Below are positions 37,801-49,800 of a stretch of 64,000 nucleotides of DNA, in pieces. The notes under the pieces are model-generated. The model had not been told where the DNA came from and made no database searches. It saw only the letters and a list, made by a program, of their open reading frames with translations. The DNA lies in assembly GCA_022376925.1 (NCBI GenBank), contig JAIOJX010000025.1, positions 187,301,801 to 187,365,800 of the forward strand, written 5' to 3'. The translations under genes and the position numbers were made by a program. Every line of letters starts with the position of its first letter. Position 1 is the stretch's first letter. This DNA is from Tragulus kanchil. Taxonomy: Eukaryota > Chordata > Mammalia > Artiodactyla > Tragulidae.

Positions 37801-40800
37801 CCCGCCTCCAAGGGACTTCCCGACCCAGGGACTGAACCCGCATCTCCCGCACTGGCAGGCAGATTCTGTATCGCTCAGCCGCCAGGGAAGCCCAACATGA
37901 AGGAAAAGAGGGAGAAAAAAAAATTCCAAGGGAAGAAAACACTCCAGACAGAGCAAAAGGCAGCCACCAGCACCGCAGGTGGAGGCGTCACGAGAACCCG
38001 CGTGGCTGGAGCACGGTGGTGGGGCGTCGGGACGGGGCTGGGGAGGGCAGGGTGGGCATGCAGAGGAGGAGCAGCTAGACGCCGAGCCCACGGGAAGGGG
38101 CAGAGAGCTGGGCCAGCCCCAGACACGGGCCTTGCAAACATCCCTCCTGACAGGTGCCGGCACTGAAAACAACAAAGCAGTGTCCTTAGACACGGAGACG
38201 ACAGAACCACAGTACGCACTACAGAACACGTGAACACCCTCAGACACACGCACAGACCTCCCGCAGGGGAGGAGCCTCTGCACTCTTGCCGGCGTGTCCC
38301 GTCACCAGGGCGCTGCTCTCTCCTCCCTCGCCCCTCCCGCAGCACCGGCGTCACTCCTGCCGCGGCTCCCATCCGCACTATCGTTTGCTGAGCGTTTCCT
38401 TTCATCTGTCCTTACTCAGGCCTCTTCCTAAGCATCTACAGCTGGGAGGCTGTGGGTCTGATGTGCAGGTGATATATATGTTCCTAATTTCACCAGAAAA
38501 CCCTACTGCTAAATAAGGCACATGCCACCTAGCGCCGTCTCACGTGGCAAACCCTCACATGGCAGCCGAGTTACTAACCAGCCACTGCAGCCCGCGGCCC
38601 GTCCGCACGCCTGTCTCCACAACGCACAGCGCACAGGAGGCTACGGAACCCACAGGGGCTGCAGTCAAACCAAGAGAAAAAGACCAAAGCGAGAATCAAG
38701 TAATTCACTGCTTTTATTTGGAAGGTCTTTAAAAAAGAAAAGACGGTACAAACTACGGAGGAGGGTGTTCGGTCACTGTAATAAGCTGTGTCCGACTCTG
38801 CGACCCCAAGGACTGCAGCCCGCCAGGGTCTTCTCTCCACAGGACTTGGCAGGCAAGGATACTGACACAGGCTGCCATTTCCACTTCCTTCTCCAGGGGA
38901 TGTTCCCCACCCAGGGATCAAACCTGTGTCTCCTGCACTGGCAGGTGGATTCCTTCCACTGAGCCCCCAGGGAGGCACACAGACGCCAAGGAGGAGTCAA
39001 TTCTGTACAAGGCCCCAGCCACGCCGTGAGCCCTCCCAGTGAGGAACAGCCCCGGGAACGGGCCAGCGGGAGCCGGCTGCCACGCACTGCCCCCTCGCGG
39101 AGCCTGGACCCTCACCTCCTCCGTGGCGAGCCCGCCTCTCCTCCAGGGGGCAACAAAGCGGCAGTGCCTGAGAACTGCTCTGGGGCGCACCAAATGCCCA
39201 GAGGATTCCTGCTGATCCCAGCACTAAGGAATGCTGGGAACACGTCCATTCACCTTCACCCCACAGGTAACAAGTGTCCGGCAGAACCCGAGCCGGGGCC
39301 TTGACCCAGCCCATCTGCTGCCCGCCGTGTGCCTGGGGCCAACTCTGGGAGGGGCCCCCAGAGCACAGGGGGTGCTCAGAGTGGAGAGGCCTGTGCCCGG
39401 GAGGTGCGTACCTGTCCACGAGCTCCTTCACCCCTTCCTTGTCGGGCACCGCTCCCCGGTACTCCTGCCGCTCCCATCCGCACTATCGTTGCTGAGCGTT
39501 TCCTTTCATCTGTCCTTACTCAGGCCTCTTCCTAAGCATCTACAGCTGGGAGGCTGTGGGTCTGATGTGCAGGTGATATATATGTTCCTAATTTCACCAG
39601 AAAACCCTACTGCTAAATAAGGCACATGCCACCTAGCGCCGTCTCACGTGGCAAACCCTCACATGGCAGCCGAGTTACTAACCAGCCACTGCAGCCCGCG
39701 GCCCGTCCGCACGCCTGTCTCCACAACGCACAGCGCACAGGAGGCTACGGAACCCACAGGGGCTGCAGTCAAACCAAGAGAAAAAGACCAAAGCGAGAAT
39801 CAAGTAATTCACTGCTTTTATTTGGAAGGTCTTTAAAAAAGAAAAGACGGTACAAACTACGGAGGAGGGTGTTCGGTCACTGTAATAAGCTGTGTCCGAC
39901 TCTGCGACCCCAAGGACTGCAGCCCGCCAGGGTCTTCTCTCCACAGGACTTGGCAGGCAAGGATACTGACACAGGCTGCCATTTCCACTTCCTTCTCCAG
40001 GGGATGTTCCCCACCCAGGGATCAAACCTGTGTCTCCTGCACTGGCAGGTGGATTCCTTCCACTGAGCCCCCAGGGAGGCACACAGACGCCAAGGAGGAG
40101 TCAATTCTGTACAAGGCCCCAGCCACGCCGTGAGCCCTCCCAGTGAGGAACAGCCCCGGGAACGGGCCAGCGGGAGCCGGCTGCCACGCACTGCCCCCTC
40201 GCGGAGCCTGGACCCTCACCTCCTCCGTGGCGAGCCCGCCTCTCCTCCAGGGGGCAACAAAGCGGCAGTGCCTGAGAACTGCTCTGGGGCGCACCAAATG
40301 CCCAGAGGATTCCTGCTGATCCCAGCACTAAGGAATGCTGGGAACACGTCCATTCACCTTCACCCCACAGGTAACAAGTGTCCGGCAGAACCCGAGCCGG
40401 GGCCTTGACCCAGCCCATCTGCTGCCCGCCGTGTGCCTGGGGCCAACTCTGGGAGGGGCCCCCAGAGCACAGGGGGTGCTCAGAGTGGAGAGGCCTGTGC
40501 CCGGGAGGTGCGTACCTGTCCACGAGCTCCTTCACCCCTTCCTTGTCGGGCACCAGGGACTGGTCCTGCTCGTCCGCCAGCGGGGTGCCCGCCTGCCGGT
40601 AGATGCAGCGCACGGTGTAGCGCACCTCCGACCAATAGTTCTGCAGCTGCTGGGGCTCCCGCTCCACCTCTGCCGAAACCTCCCTGGGGACAAACGGTAC
40701 GGGAGCAAGATCAGGGCTGGCCGACAGGCCCTGCCGGCCTGGCCCAGCCCCACGTCCCGGCGCTCTTCCCCAGCCTCCAGTGAGGGTCCACTGACCCAAG

Positions 40801-43800
40801 ACCCTCATAGATCCGGGAGCCTCCCGCCCCCTATCCTGTGTGAGGACACGCCCCCTCCCACCAGTCCTCAGGGCAGGAACGGAGGAAGGGTCCCGCTCCC
40901 CAGTACCTGCGCTCACTGCAGGCCTCGCAGGCACACGCGGTGTCTGAGGGGGCGGCCGTGGGCATCGGCTGAGCGCCCAGGGCGAGTCTCCCGCCACTGC
41001 CGGCCTCTGGCTGTGAGCCGAGGGGGGTGTGGAGGAGGAAGTCTTGACCCTGCTTTAAAGAGAAGAGAACAGACCCATCATGTTAAATGTTCGTGGCCCA
41101 ATTAGCTACTGTTCAGGAAAATGCCTTTTAGAAAAACTGTAGGGAGAAGGAAATGGCGACCCACTCCAGTATTCTTGCCTGGGAAATCCAGCAGTGGTAC
41201 ATGGAGCAGCAAGCAGTACTATATGTTTTGTTTTGTTTTTTAAGGTTTATTTATTTATTTATTTTGGGCGGGGGTCGGGTTGGGGAGGGAGGGGAGCGGG
41301 CGGGCCACTTCTATTGGTCTTTCATTTCTCCATTTTCATCCATCTTTGTTCTTTGGCTCCTGCGGGCCTCCCATCGCGGTGGCGTCTGTTGTCGCAGAGC
41401 ACCGGCTCTGGGCGCATGCGCTCCAGAGCTACGGCTCAGTAATTGGACACATCAGTCCAGCCGCTCCGCGGCACATGGGATCTTCCCAGGCCAGGGATCG
41501 AACCGGCGCCCCTTGCACTGCAAGGCGGTGTCCTTACCCACTGGACCACCAGGGGAGCCCCTACATGGTTTTAAGTAAACTTCTAACCTCTAACTTTTAT
41601 ACAATGCCTAGATCAGTACTCTCTGTGTTACTGAACTGTACATAGATGATTTCAACTATAGCCTGTCCATTTTAAACTAACTACAATCTGAAGGTGAAAA
41701 CAATAAATATGCATATATCAAAAAAAAAAGATCATGGAAAAGAATAAACAACTACAAAACCTACACATCAAAAAGAAAATGTTTCAAAAAGAAAAAAAAA
41801 AACCAACTTCAACTGACACAATCTAGGAAACTTTATCTCTGACACCCAAGAATCCTGCCTGGGACCAACTGCTTCTTTACCTTCTGACAGTCACATCATA
41901 ACCACATGAAGACAGCTTTTTAAAATGAGCAGCGCCCAAACTAGGGCTCTGAAACCACCTAGAGGGGCAGGATGGGGAGAGAGGTGGGAGGGAGGTTCGA
42001 GAGAGAGGGGATAGGGCCTCCCTGGTGGTCCAGTGGGTAAAGAGTCTGCCTTGCAGTGCAAGGGGCACCGGTTCGATCCCTGGCCCGGGTAGATGCCATG
42101 TGCCGTGGAGCGGCTGAACCCATGTGTGCAATTACGAGCCAGCGCTCTGGAGCACATGCACCTAGAGCCAGCGTTCTGCAATGAGAGAGGCTGCTGCAGC
42201 GGGAGGCCCGCACGGGCCAAGGAATGAGGATGCATGCAAATAAACACATTAAAAATGAATAAACGGGCGGGGGAGGCGTGCATCCCTGTGGCTGGCTGCA
42301 ATGGTGGACGGCAGCAGCCACCAGCACAGCAGTGCGACTGCTCTCTGCCACGGCCCCTCTCTGGTCCCGGCCACGGCCCTACTCGAGAGCCTCCAGCAGC
42401 ACCTCCGCTCTCAGGGGGCCCCTGCATGCGCCAGACAGTGCCCTCAGGGCTCCCTTCTCAGGTAAGGCCTGGGTCTTCCGTCGCTGCCTCATCACTGTCC
42501 ACGTCCACGTGGTCACGGCGGGGAGCGCTGCACCCCTGATCTCGTCACCAGGCGCAACTCTGACATCACCAGCTGCTGAGTTCCTGGATTTCTCCTGTTT
42601 TCCACCTGTCTTCCCCCCAACAAGATCAGTTCTGTGAGAGCAGGACCCTTTCTGACTCATCTGCCACTGCCCACGAGCACCAGTGATGCTGCTGGTACCC
42701 CAGATCCTGGGAAGTAGCATTTCCTGCTGAGAAGGGGTGAACTGAGCGCGCAGACCACACAGTAACTCCTTAAACGGGTCACCTACAGTGCGCATCTCAG
42801 ATACAGTGACTGCAGTTACTATGTCCTGCCCAAGTCCAACACAGTTTAAAAGCCGCAAAACTTCAACCATATGAAATGTACGACATCCTCATCCTGGAAC
42901 AAAGCCAAGGGGCTGGAAAAAATACACCTACCCAGAAGAGTCTGAACCCATGGATCACCAGGGAAGGGCCCCGTGTGCATTTTTTTTACCTGGGTTGTTT
43001 GGTTTTCTGCTGTTGAGTTGTACAGAGTCCTTGATATGTTTTGGATATTATCCCCTTATCAGATACATGGTTTGCAAATACTTTTTCCCATTTTGTTGAT
43101 TTTCTTTTTCACTTTCTCAATGGTTTCTTTTGCTGTGGAGAAGCTTTTTAATTTTATGTGGTCCCAATTATTTATTTTTTATTTCGTTGCTTGTGCTTTA
43201 GATGTCAAAATCAGAAACTCACTCGAAGGCCACAACAAGGAGCTTTATTCCTAGGAGTTTCATGGTTTCAGATCTTCCATTTAGGTTTGTGATCCATTTA
43301 GAGTTAATGTTTGTGTTTTCTTTCTTACAGCCACACATTTAAGCCTTTATTGAATTTATTACAGTATTGCCTCTGTGTCATATTTCGGTTTTGTGGCTAG
43401 GAGGCCTGTGGGATCCGAGCTCCGGGATCAGGGATCTGACCCTTGGCCCCTGCCTTGGGAACACAGAGCCTTAACCACTGAACCACCAGGGAAGTCTCCC
43501 TATTGGGACTTACTGCCCTTGCCCCTTGTTGTATTAGAACTCTTTAGATTGTCAGTGATGGAAAATAACCTCGGGAGAAAGAGGGACTTCATTTGCTATT
43601 ATTTATTATTTGGGAATTTTAGTGCCCTCAGGGCTCCCTTCTCAGGTAAGGCCTGGGTCTTCCGTCGCTGCCTCATCACTGTCCACGCCACGTGGTCACG
43701 GCGGGAGCGCTGCACCCCTGATCTCGTCACCAGGCGCAACTCTGACATCACCAGCTGCTGAGTTCCTGGATTTCTCCTGTTTTCCACCTGTCTTCCCCCC

Positions 43801-46800
43801 AACAAGATCAGTTCTGTGAGAGCAGGACCCTTTCTGACTCATCTGCCACTGCCCACGAGCACCAGTGATGCTGCTGGTACCCCAGATCCTGGGAAGTAGC
43901 ATTTCCTGCTGAGAAGGGGTGAACTGAGCGCGCAGACCACACAGTAACTCCTTAAACGGGTCACCTACAGTGCGCATCTCAGATACAGTGACTGCAGTTA
44001 CTATGTCCTGCCCAAGTCCAACACAGTTTAAAAGCCGCAAAACTTCAACCATATGAAATGTACGACATCCTCATCCTGGAACAAAGCCAAGGGGCTGGAA
44101 AAAATACACCTACCCAGAAGAGTCTGAACCCATGGATCACCAGGGAAGGGCCCCGTGTGCATTTTTTTTACCTGGGTTGTTTGGTTTTCTGCTGTTGAGT
44201 TGTACAGAGTCCTTGATATGTTTTGGATATTATCCCCTTATCAGATACATGGTTTGCAAATACTTTTTCCCATTTTGTTGATTTTCTTTTTCACTTTCTC
44301 AATGGTTTCTTTTGCTGTGGAGAAGCTTTTTAATTTTATGTGGTCCCAATTATTTATTTTTTATTTCGTTGCTTGTGCTTTAGATGTCAAAATCAGAAAC
44401 TCACTACGAAGGCCACAACAAGGAGCTTTATTCCTAGGAGTTTCATGGTTTCAGATCTTCCATTTAGGTTTGTGATCCATTTAGAGTTAATGTTTGTGTT
44501 TTCTTTCTTACAGCCACACATTTAAGCCTTTATTGAATTTATTACAGTATTGCCTCTGTGTCATATTTCGGTTTTGTGGCTAGGAGGCCTGTGGGATCCG
44601 AGCTCCGGGATCAGGGATCTGACCCTTGGCCCCTGCCTTGGGAACACAGAGCCTTAACCACTGAACCACCAGGGAAGTCTCCCTATTGGGACTTACTGCC
44701 CTTGCCCCTTGTTGTATTAGAACTCTTTAGATTGTCAGTGATGGAAAATAACCTCGGGAGAAAGAGGGACTTCATTTGCTATTATTTATTATTTGGGAAT
44801 TTATGTATTTGTATCTGTCACTCCAGTGGGATAAGGCTATTTGCTGCTGTTTCAGCCACCAAGTTGCGCCTCTTCTGTGGCCCCGTGGACCGGAGCCCGC
44901 CAGGCCCCTCTGTCCGTGGGCTTTTCCAGGCAAGAACACAGGAGCGGGCCACCACTTCCTTCTCTGATGTAGTGTTTCTGAGTGGTGTACTGTAGAGGGC
45001 AAGTTTCATTCTTTACACACGAATATCCAATTGTCCCAGAACACTTTACTGAAAAGACTGTCTTCTCCTCACAGTGCTCCGAAATTACGGATGGATGAGC
45101 CATCCAGGGACACACTGGGCTACACGGGAGCCACGCTCGTGAGGAAGGGCGCGCAGCCGACGGAGCAGTGCCGCCGCCCCGATGCCACGGAGGCGCAGGC
45201 TCACGCCGCTCCCCGAGGCCCAGAACTGGCAGGAAACGCCGCTATCTAGAGATACACGGACAGGCCTTTTGAAGGGATAAGGAAATAAGGGAACGGTAAG
45301 TGTGAACGTGCACAGGCTACCTAAGAGAGGGGAGGACAGGCAGGAAGAAGCACACAGGTGTTTGCATGGCCTCATTTTTCTTCTTAAGACTTTTTTTAAA
45401 AATTTTGGGCTCTTTTATTGGTTTTTTAATTATTTATTTTCATCCATCTTTATTCTTTGGCATGTGTGGGCCTCCCACTGCAGTGGCCTCTCTCGTGGCA
45501 GAGCACTGGCTCTGTGCACATGCGCTCCCAAGTGGACACACCGGTCCAGCCACTGCGCGGCACGTGAGATCTTCCTGGGTCAGGGATCGAACCGGTGCCC
45601 CATGCGCTGCAAGGCGGATGCTTTACCCAGTGGACCGCCCGGGAAGCCCGGGATGGCCTGATTCTTAACGCTAACAGGAGTTCATTATCCCTCATAAGAT
45701 GTATTACATAGGGAAAACTGAGACCTAAATGGGAGGCCAAGCTTCTCACCAGCTACCACCTCTTTCTTCACTACAAGTCCCTCCCAAGGCCCCACTCCAA
45801 CTTGACCCCCTCTCCTGGGTCCATCCTCTCCTCCTCGCAGATTAAGCCTCTAAAACACAAGCCCACCCCCTCTAAATTTCACGTGTTGGTTTCTGGCTGT
45901 GCTGGGTCTCCGCGGCTGCCCACGGGCTTTCTCGAGGTGCAGCGTGGAGCCCTCTCACTGGGGTGGCTTCTTGCTGGGTGCCGGGGCTTCGGCCGCGGTG
46001 GCTCCTGGCTCCGGAGCAAGGGCTCGGTCGCGGGAGCACGTGGACCTGGCTGCTCTCTGGCACCTCCGGACCAGGGGTGGAACTCGTGTCTCCTGCACGG
46101 GCAGGCGGACTCTCAGCCACCAGTCCCTCCGCGTGACTGTCTCAGCTTCCCCGCCACCAATTCTTCACGCCACTCCACCGGCACAGACCCAGCGAAGATC
46201 AGACCCGAGCCGCCTGGTGCCACCTTCGACACGGCACATCTGCTCTTGGCTAGCCTGCTTTCCAGCATCCGTCAGGAGGACTGCGGGGAGGACGCCCTCC
46301 CAGGCTCCCTGCCCTGGGGAGGAACGAGCGGGTCCGCCCACAGGCGAGCCTCTGGGAAGGTGGCGAGGACGCTGGGGAGACACGGAGGGGCGGAGCCGCG
46401 TGCACCCCAGCAGTAGCTCGTCGACTCCCCTGCCCGCGCGGCCCACAGCAAGAACTTGTGAAACAGACACTGCAAGGAAGACGGTTTCAAGAACTTTAAA
46501 AGTTCTTGTTTGATAAGACACAATTTAAAAAAAAAGGAAAACACACAAATCTGAAGCAGCAGCTGCTGTATCGACAAGCACAGGAGGAACTGAAAACAGA
46601 CCCCTTCACAGAGCTTCACAGCAAAAGCGGTCATTTCTAAGAATATAATTTACCACGTGGACTTGAAAAGGGCTTCCTGGTGGCTCAGACGGTAAAGAAG
46701 CCTCCTGTAATACAGGAGACCCAGGCTCGGTCCCGAGAGAGAAATGGCAACCCACTCCGGTGTTCTTCCCTAGGAAGCCATGGACAGAGGAGCCTGGCGG

Positions 46801-49800
46801 GCCACAGTCCACGGGTCGCAGAGTCAGACGTGGCCTACTGACTAAAAAAAAAGGGGCCCCCCCCAAGGCCCCACTCCAACTTGACCCCCTCTCCTGGGTC
46901 CATCCTCTCCTCCTCGCAGATTAAGCCTCTAAAACACAAGCCCACCCCCTCTAAATTTCACGTGTTGGTTTCTGGCTGTGCTGGGTCTCCGCGGCTGCCC
47001 ACGGGCTTTCTCGAGGTGCAGCGTGGAGCCCTCTCACTGGGGTGGCTTCTTGCTGGGTGCCGGGGCTTCGGCCGCGGTGGCTCCTGGCTCCGGAGCAAGG
47101 GCTCGGTCGCGGGAGCACGTGGACCTGGCTGCTCTCTGGCACCTCCGGACCAGGGGTGGAACTCGTGTCTCCTGCACGGGCAGGCGGACTCTCAGCCACC
47201 AGTCCCTCCGCGTGACTGTCTCAGCTTCCCCGCCACCAATTCTTCACGCCACTCCACCGGCACAGACCCAGCGAAGATCAGACCCGAGCCGCCTGGTGCC
47301 ACCTTCGACACGGCACATCTGCTCTTGGCTAGCCTGCTTTCCAGCATCCGTCAGGAGGACTGCGGGGAGGACGCCCTCCCAGGCTCCCTGCCCTGGGGAG
47401 GAACGAGCGGGTCCGCCCACAGGCGAGCCTCTGGGAAGGTGGCGAGGACGCTGGGGAGACACGGAGGGGCGGAGCCGCGTGCACCCCAGCAGTAGCTCGT
47501 CGACTCCCCTGCCCGCGCGGCCCACAGCAAGAACTTGTGAAACAGACACTGCAAGGAAGACGGTTTCAAGAACTTTAAAAGTTCTTGTTTGATAAGACAC
47601 AATTTAAAAAAAAAGGAAAACACACAAATCTGAAGCAGCAGCTGCTGTATCGACAAGCACAGGAGGAACTGAAAACAGACCCCTTCACAGAGCTTCACAG
47701 CAAAAGCGGTCATTTCTAAGAATATAATTTACCACGTGGACTTGAAAAGGGGCTTCCCTGGTGGCTCAGACGGTAAAGAAGCCTCCTGTAATACAGGAGA
47801 CCCAGGCTCGGTCCCCGAGAGAGAAATGGCAACCCACTCCGGTGTTCTTCCCTAGGGAAGCCATGGACAGAGGAGCCTGGCGGGCCACAGTCCACGGGGT
47901 CGCAGAGTCAGACGTGGCCTACTGACTAAGCAAAACACGACAATTTGAAAAGAAATGGAGAACCTCTTATTTGTCCAAGAAACTGTAACAAAAGGTCAGA
48001 ATGCACCCAGAGCCCTGCTGGCTGTGGAGGAGGCAGGAGGGGCAGGCTGGGCCGGGGGAGTCGGAGCTGAGTGGCCAGGAGGAAGGCGAGGAAGAGAACC
48101 ACCAGACTGACCGGGGTCGGGGTTGGGAGACAGCTGGGAGGGGCCCCGCTTGGCACAGGGTGAGGGACGGCGAGGCAGGGCCAAGAGGGCGCAGCTGTTT
48201 CAGAAGAAAGGAGGAGGAAGGGCTTCTCCACCCGAACACCTCGGGGAGCAGCGAGGAAGCCAGGGCGAGCCGCTGGACGCCCCTCCGTGCCCAGCCTCCA
48301 CGCCCCGTGGTCCTGCGCTCCAGCCACGCCGGTACCGCATCCTGCCAGGCGGGGGCAGCACCGACCGCGTCCCGGGCCGAGCAGCCAGGCCGCCGCGCGT
48401 ATGGCCGCGTGGCCGTGGGGACAGGCGAGCCCGGGGCCTGGGCGGCGGGGGAAGGGCAGCGAGGGCAGGAGGGCAGAGGGCCGGCGGGGAAAGGGATGGA
48501 AGAGGTCTGAGAGCGATGGTTAACAGAAACACCAGGGCAAGTGACCGGAGAGCCAAGGCCCAGGTGGACGTGTGAAACCAAGGCGTCCGGACAGGACCCG
48601 GCCTCGGCACAGGTCTCTGAGGAACAGCACAGGGCGGGGAGCAGCGCCACGGCCTCTGGTGACAGAACGCTCGTCCACCAGAGAGGGGCTCAGCTCCTGG
48701 CGCGCTGTCCGCGCTCAGAGCCCTTGCCTGACGGAGAGGGACAGCGGGACAACTTACACATTTGTGACCTTGGCCGACCGCGGGCACCAAGGCCCAGAAC
48801 TGGGCGAGCACCACGAGCCTGGAAGCCAGGGCAGGCACGTGCTGGCCGGGAGGCGGCAGCATGAGACGCGGTCTCCACTGCAAGGTCCCAGGAGGCGGCG
48901 GGGCCGCTGGGCCGGGGCGGCCCTGCTCTGAGCAAACAGAAACCTGCACTGCTGGGGGTGGGCGCCTTCCACCTGCGCCCTGGGCCGACCGCCAGGAAGG
49001 GGCACAGAGCCCTCCTCCCGGGAGAGCGGCCCCGGACCCACGGGGGCAGGCCAGGCCACCAAGACCCTCAGCCACAGGCAGAGCCGGGCTGCCCTGCGGC
49101 GGGGCGGGAGCGCCGGGAAGGCGGCACCTGAGCTCCAGACACGGGGCTGACCGGAGGACGGAGACGGCGCCCCGGGGAGACCCCAGCCCCAGCCCGGCCA
49201 CAGCAGCACAGGGAGCAGCAGCACGAGAGACACGTGTCCGTGCCAGCGCCAGGGCCGACCCTGCCCGCCGCCTCCACGGGCGCTGCCTGGCACTGCCCGC
49301 AAGAGAGGGACCACCCTCCACCACACACCCCCACTACACACACCCCCATCTCTACCTAAATTCTCCAGAAAAGATGAGAAGCAACGTATCTCAGCTCTCT
49401 TTATGAGGCCCTGAAAGCCATACAAGACGTCAGTGAGCCGCACAAGCGAGCCCCCTTCACAAGCCGACACGCAGCTCTCAACCGAACGCGCGCAGACGCG
49501 TCCCGGGACGTGCACCGAGGCTGCCCGCGGGAGACCTGCACGAAGACGTGCCCAGCAGCCCAGCGCAGGGCAGCCCCAGTCTCGAGACAGCGGAAACACG
49601 CATCCGCGGCGAGCTGTCCACAGGCCGCGGCGTGTCCCCGCACCCGCCCAGCCACGGCCAGGACAGGCGACTGACGCACAACTGTCAGAGCATCACCTCA
49701 AGGTAAAGACGCCTGTTTGTCACTCTGGAGAAAGCAAATCCACGGGGACACGAGTCACGTCGGTGGTCCTGAGGGGCTGCGAGGAGAGGGAGGACTGCCA

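Larger units (their letters stand above)
35945..38351. other. FAM193A: Intron between exons 3 and 4 with two Bov-tA SINEs
   Basis: Apart from the antisense SINEs at 36352 and 37694, the sequence shows no exon. The A-rich stretch at 37610-37665 is simple sequence. The 36600-37250 interval has no recognised feature. Confidence 0.6.
38352..40554. repeat. Tandem duplication D12 (unit 1,104 bp), cuts exon 3
   Basis: The copies are about 38352-39450 and 39465-about 40554. The left copy stops 39 bases into exon 3. The right copy lost a T near its start (atcgtttgctg becomes atcgttgctg). It contains an antisense Bov-tA SINE in each unit. Confidence 0.94.
42437..44803. repeat. Tandem duplication D13 (unit about 1,183 bp)
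   Basis: The copies are 42437-43620 and 43621-about 44803. Within 90 bases of the junction the right copy is missing bases found in the left (cacgtccacgtgg to cacgccacgtgg, cggggagc to cgggagc). It contains antisense L1 and a CHR-1-like SINE. Confidence 0.94.
44149..45075 (-). mobile_element. L1 fragment, antisense, right copy in D13 and continuation
   Basis: 44149-44565 repeats 42966-43382. After the SINE at 44566 and the Bov-tA at 44835, antisense L1 resumes (cgaatatccaattgtcccag and actttactgaaaagactgtc), so the SINEs are nested in an older L1. Confidence 0.78.
45784..47936. repeat. Tandem duplication D14 (unit 1,079 bp)
   Basis: The copies are 45784-46862 and 46863-about 47936. The first roughly 890 bp keep a constant 1,079-bp offset. 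The last 180 bp of the left copy lack five single bases in homopolymers compared with the right copy. It holds an antisense CHR-1-like SINE and a Bov-tA SINE in each unit. Confidence 0.95.

Noticed and set aside
48200..49599. Very long open frames on both strands (up to 374 codons)
   Set aside because: The composition is Pro/Gly/Ala/Arg-skewed, frames overlap on both strands, and there is no known motif or splice context. GC-rich DNA has few stop codons.
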